A stretch of 64,000 bases of DNA from G963674665 sp964609625 (GCA_964609625.1 CAZSRS010000012.1:35937-99936), one strand, 5' to 3'; counted from the stretch's first letter, positions 17,977 through 27,510 are shown. Numbers and translations are program-made. The notes: generated from the letters alone by a model not told the origin.

Positions 17977-18738
17977 ATGAAACTCGCAGTGGCTGGAAAA
18001 GGGGGCGTGGGCAAGACCACCATCGCTGCCTGGCTGGCGGATTATCTGGCCCGGGAGGGGCGTTCTGTGTTCCTGGTGGACGCGGACACCGCCCTCTCCC
18101 TGGGGCAGGCCTCGGGACTCCCTCGGGAGCGCCTGCCCGAGCCCTTGGTCCTGCGCGGTGACCTCATCCAGGAGCGCATCGGCGTCGGCTTCATGCACCT
18201 CAATCCCGACGTGGGCGACCTGCCCGAGACCCTGGCTGTGGATTTGCCCATGCTATCAGGCACGGGGCGCAAACGGCTGTTGGTCATGGGCACGGTGGCC
18301 GGGGCAGGGGGGGGCTGCGCCTGCGCCGCTAACTCCCTGCTCAAGGCATTGCTGGCTCATTTGCTGCTCGATAGGGACGAGTGGGTCATCGTGGACCTGG
18401 AGGCTGGGGTTGAGCACCTGGGGCGCGGCACTGTCGCCGGCGTGGACGGTCTGGTAGTGGTCAGCGAGCCTTCGCGCCGCGGGCTGGAAACGGCGGCGGA
18501 GATCGCCCGCCTGGCCACGGAGCTGGGCTTGCACCGTCAGACTTTGGTCCTGAACCGCCACATAGGGGGCACGGAACTGCCGGATATCCCACACCTGCCG
18601 CCGTTGGCCGCATCCGCGCCATTCCTGGAAAGCCTGGCCGCGCGGCAACTCATGTCAAGTTCGGTGCTCGACCTGCCCGAACGGGAGAGCGTGATCGCGC
18701 CTTTCTGCCGCATGGTGCTGGCGGCCTTGGGGGAGTGA
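17977..18738 (+). CDS. cooC: CO dehydrogenase nickel-insertion ATPase CooC
   Basis: A 253-residue MinD/ParA-type P-loop ATPase that matures CooS by nickel insertion. The deviant Walker A KGGVGKTT follows the start (MKLAVAGKGGVGKT), and the CxC metal-binding pair is in GGCACAANSLLKALL. The start at 17977 has SD GGAGG 6 nt upstream; the longer frame from 17917 would read through the intergenic hairpin. Length is normal. It is the second gene of the cooS operon. Confidence 0.93.
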   Translation: MKLAVAGKGGVGKTTIAAWLADYLAREGRSVFLVDADTALSLGQASGLPRERLPEPLVLRGDLIQERIGVGFMHLNPDVGDLPETLAVDLPMLSGTGRKRLLVMGTVAGAGGGCACAANSLLKALLAHLLLDRDEWVIVDLEAGVEHLGRGTVAGVDGLVVVSEPSRRGLETAAEIARLATELGLHRQTLVLNRHIGGTELPDIPHLPPLAASAPFLESLAARQLMSSSVLDLPERESVIAPFCRMVLAALGE

Positions 18739-18796
18739 GGGGGGAGCCTGAAGAGGTCGGGTTTTACACCCAGTGCATTTCAGATTACAAGGCGCC

Positions 18797-20086
18797 ATGG
18801 AATTCGTCGCCCTGGCCTTGATTCTCCTCTATTCGGTCGTTCACGCCCTTGCGCACTACCGCAAGGTCAGTTTCGAGCAGTTCCTGCTCAACGACCAAGC
18901 CACGGGTCTGCGCCAGACTTGCGCCAGCGCCGTCGCCGGCAACGTGGGCGCCGGCACCATTGTGGGCATCTTCAGCTTCGGTGTACGCGGCGACGCCGTG
19001 GCCGTATACATCTCCATCTGCTACGCCATGGGGCTGGTGTTCACCGCTCTGCTGGCGCCGGTCGTCCACAGGCGTTGCAGGGAGGAGAACGCCACGAGTC
19101 TCATCGATTTTCTTGCCGCCTGGTTCGGCGAGGATACGCGCAAGATCGTTTGGGTGGCGGCGGGCAGTATTTTCTTTCTGCACATGGCTTCGCAGCTTCT
19201 GGCCCTTGGCGCCATCCTGGAGCGCTCCCTGGACGTGCCCTTGGGTGCGGCCATCCTTTACTCCTATGTCATCGTGACCATCTATCTGCTCAGCGGCGGG
19301 TATTATTCGGTGACACGCACCGATCAGGTGCAGTTCCTGTTCATAGTTGCCACGGCCGTGCTGGTGCTTGTGTTTCTGGACTGGGGTTCACTCTGGGCCA
19401 TGCCCGAGCGCCTGTACACCCCGGCGAACTACAGCCCGGTGTTCGTGTTGGGCATCTTGCTGTTTCTGGCGCCATCCGCCCCCATCTCCATCGACAACTG
19501 GCATCGGGTGATTTCCTCTCGCGACTCCACGGTTGCGCGCAAGGGCTTTTTTCTGGCCGCGGGACTCTGTCTGCTGGTGTATCTGAGCTTTTCGCTTCTG
19601 GGCCTACTGGCACCCCCTGGCACTGGGGAACCCGTGGGGCTCATGCGCCAGCTGTTCCCGCCCGTGCTCTCCTTTTTCGGGATACTGGCCCTGGTCATGG
19701 CCGTGGTCTCGACCATGGACAGCACGATCTTGCCCCTTGCCGCCCCCATCTGTGCAAACGTGCGTGGCAGCAGGCTCAGGGCCATGCGTTTGACGGTGTT
19801 CGCGATCATGAGTGGCATCGCGCTCACGGCCTATCTGTTGGGTGATGTGGTCACGGGATTGATCGGGGCGCTGAGTTCTCTGGTGGCGTTGTTTCCCGCG
19901 GTGCTCACGGCGCTCTTGAAGCGCCGGCCGTCGGCCCTGGCGTTGAAGATATCCTTGCCCGCGGCCATCCTGTCGAGCATGGCCTTCTTGAAGGTGTACG
20001 AGGAATACGCTTTTCTGGCTGGAATCGGCGTGAGCTTCGTGCTGTTCTATGGCATTCGCGCTTGGGACCTGCGGCGCAGAGCCTGA
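18797..20086 (+). CDS. Sodium:solute symporter family transporter
   Basis: A 429-residue inner-membrane protein with about 12-13 hydrophobic segments and the LeuT-fold SSS features: an N-terminal helix, then GNVGAGTIVGIFSFG in place of the family's first unwound helix, and SGGYYSVTRTDQVQFLF. A Ser/Thr pair (AVVSTMDSTILPL) fits the sodium site in TM8. Substrate cannot be inferred. ATG at 18797 has SD AAGG. It begins 58 nt after cooC on the same strand, so it may be in the coo transcript. A link to CO metabolism is only positional. Confidence 0.8.
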   Translation: MEFVALALILLYSVVHALAHYRKVSFEQFLLNDQATGLRQTCASAVAGNVGAGTIVGIFSFGVRGDAVAVYISICYAMGLVFTALLAPVVHRRCREENATSLIDFLAAWFGEDTRKIVWVAAGSIFFLHMASQLLALGAILERSLDVPLGAAILYSYVIVTIYLLSGGYYSVTRTDQVQFLFIVATAVLVLVFLDWGSLWAMPERLYTPANYSPVFVLGILLFLAPSAPISIDNWHRVISSRDSTVARKGFFLAAGLCLLVYLSFSLLGLLAPPGTGEPVGLMRQLFPPVLSFFGILALVMAVVSTMDSTILPLAAPICANVRGSRLRAMRLTVFAIMSGIALTAYLLGDVVTGLIGALSSLVALFPAVLTALLKRRPSALALKISLPAAILSSMAFLKVYEEYAFLAGIGVSFVLFYGIRAWDLRRRA

Positions 20087-20114
20087 TTGCCGCGGATGTC
20101 GGAAATCCGCACAA

Positions 20115-20134
20115 GCGTGCCACTGGGGGCACGC
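20115..20134 (-). terminator. Hairpin 3' of the 67-residue ORF (possible bidirectional terminator)
   Basis: A 7-bp stem GCGTGCC/GGCACGC with a 6-nt loop lies between the convergent symporter and small-ORF stop codons, 5 nt from the latter. It lacks a real U-tract on either side. Confidence 0.4.
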
Positions 20135-20139
20135 CTGTG

Positions 20140-20343
20140 TCAGGATCGCGACGGGGTGAGCACGTGCCCGCTCATGGCCAGCATGATGGCCACGCCCCTG
20201 CGCTGTGCTTCGTCCGGGTTGATGAAGCCGCCGGCAACGAAGCGCTTGCCGCGGCAGGAAACGCGCACATTGAAGGTGAGATCCTCGTTGGGAAAGATGT
20301 TCATTTCACAGTAGTCTTGTTGTTGCATCGTCCTGGCGTTCAT
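20140..20343 (-). CDS. Small conserved-looking protein of unknown function
   Basis: 67 residues beginning MNARTMQQQDYCEMNIFPNE, no signal peptide or membrane segment, two cysteines, and a hydrophobic MLAMSG stretch near the C-terminus. I do not recognise the family. The start is supported by SD AGGAGG 7 nt upstream, and an excellent sigma-54 promoter lies 45-60 nt before it, which argues strongly that it is a real, conditionally expressed gene. The C-terminal half (FINPDEAQRRGVAIMLAMSG) could be helical. Its neighbours give no functional clue. Confidence 0.7.
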   Translation of the reverse strand: MNARTMQQQDYCEMNIFPNEDLTFNVRVSCRGKRFVAGGFINPDEAQRRGVAIMLAMSGHVLTPSRS

Positions 20344-20387
20344 GGCACTGCCTCCTGTCTTGTCGTGTTTGGTGTCGACAAGATTCA

Positions 20388-20403
20388 AGCAAGAGTCGTG
20401 CCA
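20388..20403 (-). promoter_or_regulatory. Sigma-54 (-24/-12) promoter of the 67-residue gene
   Basis: On the minus strand TGGCACGACTCTTGCT matches the consensus TGGCACG-N4-TTGCW at every defined base. Start of transcription is expected near 20377, giving a leader of about 34 nt. An upstream activator site was not identified. Confidence 0.8.
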
Positions 20404-20421
20404 TGTGATGACATTGACTGT

Positions 20422-21033
20422 TCAGCGCATGCGTTCTTTGAGTTTTCGTTGTTCTTTTTCATACCAGGAATCCAACTCGTCCTTTTCGGCCAAGAGGTCC
20501 TCGCGCTCCCTGGTGTAGAGGCGGTCGGCGTCGTCCACGTCCTGCTGCCTGTCGTCGAGTACTTCCTGCAGTTCCTGGAAGCGACGTTTGGTTCCTTCCA
20601 CATTCTGGATGCTCAAGAGATCCCGCTCCACTTCGCGGACGCGTTCCATGAGCTCGCGCATACGTCGTTCGTAGTCGTCGTCCAGGTCGTCGGCGCGTTG
20701 TTGCAGTTCCTGAGAGCGGCGGTTGTATTCCTCGGTGAGCTTGTTCAGCGCGGCGATGTACTCTGGGTTTTCCTCGAGGGGGATGGCGGATTTGTCGTCT
20801 GGAGTTCCCGGGGCCTCGGGGGCTGGCGTCCCGGTGTCTGGTGGAGGCGTTTCGTCCTGGCGGGGAGGTTCCTTGACGTGTGGCGCGGTGTTTTTCGGGG
20901 GGTTTTTTTGGATGATGCGGATCCCAGAGGCGTCCTTGTCGATTTCCAATTGCTGCCCGCATACCGCGACGGGCGTGCAGAGCAGCGAGGCCAGGATGAG
21001 GTACGACAGCAAACGAGGGCGGGAGTGCGTCAT
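20422..21033 (-). CDS. Exported coiled-coil protein
   Basis: 203 residues. A signal peptide (MTHSRPRLLSYLILASLLCT...VCG) is followed by a Pro-rich linker (about 45-80, with TPPPDTGTPAPEAPGTP) and a highly charged helical/coiled-coil domain from about residue 85 to the end, with heptad-like Glu/Arg/Leu patterns (RRMRELMERVREVERDLL). No enzymatic motif is visible. The ATG at 21033 fits the signal peptide; the longer frame to 21228 is not supported by an SD. Function is unknown; a periplasmic structural or scaffold role is a guess from composition. Confidence 0.75.
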   Translation of the reverse strand: MTHSRPRLLSYLILASLLCTPVAVCGQQLEIDKDASGIRIIQKNPPKNTAPHVKEPPRQDETPPPDTGTPAPEAPGTPDDKSAIPLEENPEYIAALNKLTEEYNRRSQELQQRADDLDDDYERRMRELMERVREVERDLLSIQNVEGTKRRFQELQEVLDDRQQDVDDADRLYTREREDLLAEKDELDSWYEKEQRKLKERMR

Positions 21034-21224
21034 GACAATGCACCTTGGTTGTGGTGTTTTGTGCGTGACTATACGGGTTTTTGGAGAGCTGTTCAACGTG
21101 CTGGGCAAGGTCGTGGGAAGCTGTTTGAAGTCAAGGGGGGCAATAGCCTCCATCCAGTGTGCAATGCTGTGGTCCTTGAGGTTGTGGGAAAGGGGAGGAC
21201 ATCTGGTAGGGGTGGTCTTCCGCT

Positions 21225-24167
21225 TCAATCCCTGGGTTTGCGCCGTCGTATCACCCGCTCCAGCGTTTCCAGTAGGATTTCCAGTTCCACGGGCTTGGCC
21301 AGGTAGTCGTCCATGCCCGCCGCGAAGAATTTGTCCTTGTCACCGGTCATGGCGTAGGCCGTGAGTGCGATGATGGGGATGCCGGACCTGGAGGGGCCGG
21401 CCTCGCCCCCACGGATGGCGCGGGTGGCTTCTACTCCGTCCATCACCGGCATCTGGATGTCCATGAGGATGATATCGAAGGACTCCTTGCGCAGGATATC
21501 CAGGACCTGCCTGCCGTGTTCCACCGCGGTGACCGAATACCCGGCCTTTTGGAGCAGCTTCAGGGTGCTCATCTGGCTGACGAGGTCATCCTCGGCGAGC
21601 AGTACCTTCAGGCCGTGAACTTGTCGGGTCTGCTGGACCATGGGTTCCAGGGCTGCGATCTCGAAAGCCGCGACGTTGCCGAAGGGAACGGCGCAGAATA
21701 CGGTTGTACCCCGCCCCTGCTCGCTGACGATGGACATATTGCCGCCCATGAGTTCGACAAGCCGCTTGGTGATGGCCAGACCGAGCCCCGCGCCCTGGTA
21801 TCTGCGGCGATAATCGCTTTCGGCCTGGACAAAGGGGGCGAAGATGGCGTCGAGCATTTCGTCCGAGATGCCGATGCCCGTGTCGCTCACCGAGATGAGT
21901 ATACGGTTGTGCTCTGGTTGCAGCGTTGTGAGGAGGTACACTTCCAGGGTGACCTGTCCGGATTCGGTGAATTTGACGGCATTGCCCAGAAGGTTGCTAC
22001 AGACCTGTTGCAACCGGGCCGGGTCGCCGCGCAGGAGCCGGGGAATGGAGGAGTCCAGGTGGAAGCTCAGGGCCAGCCCTTTCTGCTTCGCGGCGGGGAG
22101 GAAGAGTTGGTGCAGGGAGTTCATGATCTCCAGGAAGTCGAAGGGCTCGCTGAGGATGAGCATCTTGCCGGCTTCCACGCGGGAAAGGTCCAGCAGGTCA
22201 CCGAGCAGGCGGGTCAGCCGTTGGCTGGATTTGAGCGCCGTGTCGACGTAGTCGCCCTGCTCCTGATCGAGGCTCGTGGTATGCAGCAACTGGATCATGC
22301 CGATGATGCCGTTGAGGGGAGTCCTGAGTTCGTGGCTCATGTTGGCCAGGAACTCGGTCTTGGCTCTGCTGGCTGCCTCGGCCTGCTCCTTGGACTGGAG
22401 CAGTTCCTGTTCCACAATCTTGCGTTGGGTGATGTTCCGGGCAAAGCCACTGATCAGAAAGGAACCGTCGGCATTCACTTCCTGTACGCGGGCATTCATG
22501 CTGATCCAGATGGCAGAGCCGTCCACCCTGCGGGACGCTATTTCGAAATTGAAAACTTCGCCATCCGCCTCGAGTCGCTCCAGGAATTCCTGCCGTTGGT
22601 CGGGGTCCTGGTAGAGCGTGTTGGTCAGGTCGTGATACTTTTCCATGAACTCCTGGGGTGATGCCGCGCCCACGATGCGTGCCATTTCAGGGTTCACGTG
22701 CAGTGGGCGGCCGTCGGAATGGGTGAGAAACACTCCCACTGGCGCGTTCTCGAACAGCTCGCGGTACATGCGTTCGCTGGAGCGCAAGGCCTCTTCGGTG
22801 GAAATCAGTTCCTCGTTGATGACCCGAAGTTCTTCGTTGCTTTCCTGCAAATGTTCATTGGTTTTTTCCAGGGTCTCTTCCATGCTCCGGCGTTCAGTGA
22901 CGTCGAACACAATGGAGTAGAGCAGAGGGGTGTCATCCACCAATATGGGGCCGCTGTAGACCTCCACGTCGCGGACCTCACCGTTGGCAAGGCGGTGGCG
23001 GAACGTGAAGCAGCGTTTCTCCTGGGACTTGGCGGCGGTTATCTCGGCCAGGACTTCCTGTGGAGAAAGGATGTTGACGTCCTGGATGTACATCCCGGTG
23101 AAGGTATCGTGGTCCCAGCCGTAAAAGCTCGATGCAGCGGGGTTGACGTCCACGATTTTCCCGTCTGCCGGGTCTATGAGCAGCATCACCGCGAGGTTGT
23201 GTTCGAACATGCTCTTGTAGCGCTGTTGGCTGGAGACGAGATGGCGAGTGCGTTCCCGCACCTGACGCTTGAGGCTCCAGCTCCAGAGCAGCACGAGCAA
23301 CAGCAACGCCAGGAGTGGGGCGCCGATGTATACTGAAAGGAGCAGTATCTTCCTGGTGGACAAGCTGTCGTGTTCAAGGACTCCGAGCCAGTGTTTGCGG
23401 ATATCGTGGTACTCGCCGCTCTGTTTGAGAATCGCCAAGCCTTCCACGAACAACGAAAGCAGGTTCTGATGTCCCTTTTTCACGGCATAGCAGTATTCCA
23501 CGGTCAGCAGCGGCGGGCCGGAGACACGCAGGTTGTCCAGCCCCAGGGTCTCGATCCAGTACAGGCCCGGCAGCTGGGCAGCCAGGGCGCAGTCGTTGTT
23601 TCCCGCCGCGAGACGCCGCAGGGCCTCTGCCTGGTCGGCCACGAGCACGGCGTTGCGATCCAGGCCCAGTTTGATCAGGAAGTCATGCATGATGTCACCA
23701 CGCATGACGATTATTTCCTTGCCGGCCAGGTCCTCGACCCGGGAGATGTCTGTTGTCTCCTGTCGAACAAAGATGGAGTGGTTGATCATGGTGTGGGGTG
23801 GAGAGAAATCCATGACCTTGGCCCGTTCCCCGGAGTGAAACATGCCGTGGACCACGTCGATTTCACCGCTTTCCAGGGCGGCGCGTGTTTCAGGCCATGG
23901 GGCCAGACGGATTTCGACCTGCAATCCCATGATCCTGGCAATGGCGCGGGTCAGTTCGACGTTGTACCCGGCAGGTCGTCCCTCGGCGTCGAGGAATTCG
24001 TACGGGGGATAGTTCTTGTCACCACCCACCACGATGACCCGTGGGATGGATTCATCAGTATGTGCGGCGTATGAAGCGTCAATGGGCAGGATGAGCAGCG
24101 TGCACGCGATAAACGCGCGAAAAAAAGAGAGAGCGAAAAGAGGGGATGAATTATCGGCGTGATGCAT
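21225..24167 (-). CDS. Hybrid histidine kinase with SBP_bac_3 sensor (BvgS-like)
   Basis: About 980 residues. Signal peptide, one periplasmic solute-binding (SBP_bac_3) domain (about 45-270: VIVVGGDKNYPPYEFLDAEG, IDVVHGMFHSGERAKVMDFS), TM helix (LLSVYIGAPLLALLLLVLLW), two PAS domains separated by a coiled coil, HisKA with NMSHELRTPLNGI (His about 612), HATPase (GLGLAITKRLVELMGG) and a C-terminal receiver with LMDIQMPVMDG (Asp about 902). SBP_bac_3 domains bind amino acids or similar. The start is uncertain: ATG 24167 gives a proper signal peptide, while ATG codons at 24230 and 24314 are in frame. No HPt protein is seen nearby. Confidence 0.88.
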   Translation of the reverse strand: MHHADNSSPLFALSFFRAFIACTLLILPIDASYAAHTDESIPRVIVVGGDKNYPPYEFLDAEGRPAGYNVELTRAIARIMGLQVEIRLAPWPETRAALESGEIDVVHGMFHSGERAKVMDFSPPHTMINHSIFVRQETTDISRVEDLAGKEIIVMRGDIMHDFLIKLGLDRNAVLVADQAEALRRLAAGNNDCALAAQLPGLYWIETLGLDNLRVSGPPLLTVEYCYAVKKGHQNLLSLFVEGLAILKQSGEYHDIRKHWLGVLEHDSLSTRKILLLSVYIGAPLLALLLLVLLWSWSLKRQVRERTRHLVSSQQRYKSMFEHNLAVMLLIDPADGKIVDVNPAASSFYGWDHDTFTGMYIQDVNILSPQEVLAEITAAKSQEKRCFTFRHRLANGEVRDVEVYSGPILVDDTPLLYSIVFDVTERRSMEETLEKTNEHLQESNEELRVINEELISTEEALRSSERMYRELFENAPVGVFLTHSDGRPLHVNPEMARIVGAASPQEFMEKYHDLTNTLYQDPDQRQEFLERLEADGEVFNFEIASRRVDGSAIWISMNARVQEVNADGSFLISGFARNITQRKIVEQELLQSKEQAEAASRAKTEFLANMSHELRTPLNGIIGMIQLLHTTSLDQEQGDYVDTALKSSQRLTRLLGDLLDLSRVEAGKMLILSEPFDFLEIMNSLHQLFLPAAKQKGLALSFHLDSSIPRLLRGDPARLQQVCSNLLGNAVKFTESGQVTLEVYLLTTLQPEHNRILISVSDTGIGISDEMLDAIFAPFVQAESDYRRRYQGAGLGLAITKRLVELMGGNMSIVSEQGRGTTVFCAVPFGNVAAFEIAALEPMVQQTRQVHGLKVLLAEDDLVSQMSTLKLLQKAGYSVTAVEHGRQVLDILRKESFDIILMDIQMPVMDGVEATRAIRGGEAGPSRSGIPIIALTAYAMTGDKDKFFAAGMDDYLAKPVELEILLETLERVIRRRKPRD

Positions 24168-24361
24168 AGCTTGTGGAGAAGGTTCTATAGGCCGTAAATA
24201 TGGGCAAACGCGGGGATATTGGTTCGACATATAGTATATTCTCGATTTGTTTTCTCGCATAATTGGGCGGAAATGTAAACAACGCATCGCGATTTCTGCA
24301 ATCGTGGGCTTCATGAGGCGCGGAAATCAAAGGACTGGGAACTGTTAGCAGCGAAAGCCGT

Positions 24362-26983
24362 TCAGGAAACGAGCAACGTGAAGGAACCGTCTTGATCCAG
24401 GCCCAGAAAGGCCTTGCCGGGCTTGGTATTGGAGCCCATCTGGGCCAGGATTGTTCTGCTCAAGTTGGGGAGCACCTCCTGGGCCAGGATGTGATCGATA
24501 CCCCTTGCGCCTGAGTCGTTGAGCAGGCAGCGTTGGGCGATACTGCCGGGCACTTCGGGGGCGAAGTCAAGGATCAGGCCGTTGGTCAGACGCAGGCGGT
24601 TGCTCAGGCGCTCCAGCTTGATGGCCGCGATTTCCGTCAAAGGGGCGAGGGTGAGAGGATAATAAGGGGCCACGGTCATGCGCCCCAACAGGGATGGCTT
24701 GAAGTGCTCGGAAAGCACGGGGCGAATGGCGTCGAGCACCAGTTCCGTGGAAGGCAGCCCCTCCGCGCAGATCTCGTGGATGTCCTCGGCTGCCAAGTTG
24801 CTGGTGAGGAAAATCATGGTATTGCTGAAGTCCACGGAACGGCCCTCGCCGTCCGCGAGCAGGCCCTTGTCAAAAACCTGGTGGAAGAGGTTGAGCACTT
24901 CGGGATTGGATTTTTCCGCCTCGTCTAGGAGCAACACGCAGAAGGGGCGACGGCGGATGGCCTCGGTGAGCAGTCCACCTTCACCGTAGCCCACATACCC
25001 CGGAGGGGAGCCAATGAGCCGGCTGACGCTGTGACGCTCTTGGAATTCGCTCATATTCAGGGCCACGATGGAGTTTTCGTCGCCGAAAAAAAGGTCGGCC
25101 AGGGCCAGGGCGGTTTCGGTCTTGCCCACGCCGGTGGGCCCCACCAGCAGGAAGACGCCAAGAGGCTGGTTGGGATCGCTCAGTCCCGAAGTGGCGGCCT
25201 GAATGGCGTCGGTGATGATGCGCAGGGCCTGCTCCTGTCCTCGGATGCGCGCGGCGAGAGAGGTCTCGAGGTCGAGCACGGTCTGGGCGTGATCCCGCAA
25301 CAGCTTGCCCAGCGGGATTCCAGTCCAGTCCGAGATGACCTGGGCCACTACTTCCGGATCCACCTCGTGGCGCACCAGGGGGGTTTCACCCTGCAAGACG
25401 CGCAGCTCCTCCAAACGTTGCTGGAGCAGTTCCTTGGGCGCTCCGGGTTCCATGCGCAGGAAAGACACCTCGCCCACCAAGTCGCGTTCGTGTTCCCAGC
25501 GTTGTCTGAGAGGTTGGACCAGGTTTTCGATTTCGGTGAGCTGCCTGCGTTGTTGCTTGAGCAGTGCTAGGTCGATGTCGGCGTCCTTGGCTTGGTCCAA
25601 TTCCAGGGATGCAATGGAACGCAGGATGCGTTCACGCTTCAGTTCCAGATCACCCAGGGATTCAGGGGGGTGGCTGAGATTGATGCGGACCCTGGCTGCC
25701 GCGGTGTCGAGCACGTCAACGGCCTTGTCTGGAAGGTTGCGCCCCGTGATGTAGCGTCGGGAAAGTGTCGCGGCAGCCACCAGGGCGTCGTCACGGATGC
25801 TTACGGCATGGTCTTTTTCGTAGCGTGGCCTGAGCCCGCGCAGGATGTCCACGGTGTCGGCGAGGTCGGGTTCGTCGATGTGCACGGGCTGGAAGCGTCT
25901 GGTCAGTGCCTGATCCTTTTCGAAATACTTCTTGTACTCCGGCCAGGTGGTGGCCGCGATGGTTCGAAGTTCACCGCGGGCCAGGGCGGGTTTGAGCAAG
26001 TTGGCCGCGTCGCTGCCCCCCGCGCGCCCACCAGCGCCCACGAGCACGTGCGCTTCGTCGATGAACAGGATCACCGGGAAATCGGCTTCGCCGATCTCAC
26101 GGATAACGGTCTTGAGGCGGTTTTCGAATTCGCCCTTCATGCCAGCCCCGGCTTCCAAGAGTCCTACGTCGAGGCTGAGGATACGCACACCCTGGAGGTT
26201 CTCGGGTACGTTGCCGCCAGCGATGCGCAGGGCCAATCCCTCGACAACCGCGGTCTTGCCCACGCCGGCGTCACCCACCAGGATGGGGTTGTTTTTCTTG
26301 CGGCGGGCCAGGATGTCGATAATTTGGCGCATTTCACGCTCCCGTCCCAGTACCGGATCCATGCGTCCCGAGGCTGCCAGTGCCGAAAGATCGCTGCAAA
26401 AGCGGTCCAGGCTGTTTTTAGGCACTGATTCCGTCGGGTCAGGCACCAAAGCGTGGTGTGAAGCCCCATGCCGTGAACGACGCAACGCGGCGCGACCTGG
26501 GGGCTCTGTTTCGCAGGAAGCTGCCGTGGCCGTGGAGAAATGGGCCAGGATCCGTTCCCTGGATATGGAGCGCAGGGTGGCCGCGCAAGGTCCGGCGCAG
26601 ACCTCCTTGGGCGAACCTAGCAGTGCCGCGAGCAGGGCGCCTGAGCGGATGGCGTCTTCCTTGAGTTCGATGGAAGCGGTGAGCCAGGCGTCCTGGAGCA
26701 GTTCCACCAGCAGGGGGGAGAGGGAGGGGCGCCCGGGATTTCCCCGGGGGAGTTCAGTGAGCACGTGGTTCAGGATCAGGGCCAATGCTTCGGGATCCAC
26801 GTCGAAATGGCGCAGGATCAGGGCCAGGTCGGCATCCGGCTCCAGGCAGAAGGTCAGCAGAAGGTGTTCGATGCTGACTTCATAGTGGTTTTTTTCGGCG
26901 CAGAGGGAAGCGGTCTGTTGCAGTGCCTCGAAACAGAAAGGGTTGAGCCGCTCCAACAGGGCGTTGAGGTTGACCTTGAGCAT
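24362..26983 (-). CDS. tssH: ClpV/TssH-type AAA+ ATPase (type VI secretion), orphan
   Basis: An 873-residue ClpB-family disaggregase with two AAA+ modules: Walker A GDAGVGKTAVVEG (about residue 238) with FIDEAHVLVGAG, and Walker A GPTGVGKTETALA (about 619) with LLLDEAEKSNPEV. The N-terminal domain (LNALLERLNPFCFEALQQ, HYEVSIEHLLLTF) and shortened middle region fit ClpV, which recycles contracted VipA/VipB sheaths, better than ClpB. Strong SD AGGGGGG. No other tss gene is in the window. The gene just upstream encodes an exported DUF3859 protein. Whether a full T6SS exists elsewhere cannot be told here. Confidence 0.85.
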   Translation of the reverse strand: MLKVNLNALLERLNPFCFEALQQTASLCAEKNHYEVSIEHLLLTFCLEPDADLALILRHFDVDPEALALILNHVLTELPRGNPGRPSLSPLLVELLQDAWLTASIELKEDAIRSGALLAALLGSPKEVCAGPCAATLRSISRERILAHFSTATAASCETEPPGRAALRRSRHGASHHALVPDPTESVPKNSLDRFCSDLSALAASGRMDPVLGREREMRQIIDILARRKKNNPILVGDAGVGKTAVVEGLALRIAGGNVPENLQGVRILSLDVGLLEAGAGMKGEFENRLKTVIREIGEADFPVILFIDEAHVLVGAGGRAGGSDAANLLKPALARGELRTIAATTWPEYKKYFEKDQALTRRFQPVHIDEPDLADTVDILRGLRPRYEKDHAVSIRDDALVAAATLSRRYITGRNLPDKAVDVLDTAAARVRINLSHPPESLGDLELKRERILRSIASLELDQAKDADIDLALLKQQRRQLTEIENLVQPLRQRWEHERDLVGEVSFLRMEPGAPKELLQQRLEELRVLQGETPLVRHEVDPEVVAQVISDWTGIPLGKLLRDHAQTVLDLETSLAARIRGQEQALRIITDAIQAATSGLSDPNQPLGVFLLVGPTGVGKTETALALADLFFGDENSIVALNMSEFQERHSVSRLIGSPPGYVGYGEGGLLTEAIRRRPFCVLLLDEAEKSNPEVLNLFHQVFDKGLLADGEGRSVDFSNTMIFLTSNLAAEDIHEICAEGLPSTELVLDAIRPVLSEHFKPSLLGRMTVAPYYPLTLAPLTEIAAIKLERLSNRLRLTNGLILDFAPEVPGSIAQRCLLNDSGARGIDHILAQEVLPNLSRTILAQMGSNTKPGKAFLGLDQDGSFTLLVS

Positions 26984-27033
26984 TGTGCCCCCCCTCGGGC
27001 TGCGATCCCATGACGGTCCGACAGGTGGCAGCT

Positions 27034-27510
27034 TTACGGCCGCGTCACGTTGAGGGTTTTGGCAAGCAACTCCTGGTCGTTATGCAGGATTTGCAGGGTA
27101 TATGCTCCCGTAGCATCGTTCTCGGAAAATTCGATGTTGGTGATGGTAAGGGAACCAGAGACCGCTTCCATGGTTCCAGAACTGACACCACCCGATGGAT
27201 TCGTGACTCGAAGCTCGATCTGCAAACGCTGTCCGGAGGGATTGGTGTTGATCACGTATCTGATGCTGAAAAAGTTGTGCTCTCTGATGGGGATATCCAA
27301 GGTGGTCTGGAGGTGCTGGATGTTGGAGAGCTTGGCCGTGTCAGAATCGCTTTCCACCAGCACAACTTTATCGTCGTAGGCGTACAGTCCATACTCCAGG
27401 ACTTCCACGCCTGTGACCTGGGCAGCATGGGCGTCGGGATTATGGCCCAGGAGAAACACAAGCAGCGGCAAGCAGGTGAACCAGAGGGCGGCACTGTAGA
27501 CGTGTTTCAT
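27034..27510 (-). CDS. Exported DUF3859-like protein
   Basis: 158 residues, signal peptide MKHVYSAALWFTCLPLLVFL ending near DAHA. The mature domain begins QVTGVEVLEYGLYAYDDKV and looks like a small beta-sandwich, with the ITNIEFSENDATGAYTLQILHNDQ end typical of DUF3859. Function of the family is unknown to me. ATG at 27510 has SD GGAGG 8 nt upstream; the frame continues to 27630 without support. It sits 50 nt before tssH on the same strand, so the two probably form one transcript from a sigma-70-like promoter near 27602-27630. Confidence 0.72.
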   Translation of the reverse strand: MKHVYSAALWFTCLPLLVFLLGHNPDAHAAQVTGVEVLEYGLYAYDDKVVLVESDSDTAKLSNIQHLQTTLDIPIREHNFFSIRYVINTNPSGQRLQIELRVTNPSGGVSSGTMEAVSGSLTITNIEFSENDATGAYTLQILHNDQELLAKTLNVTRP

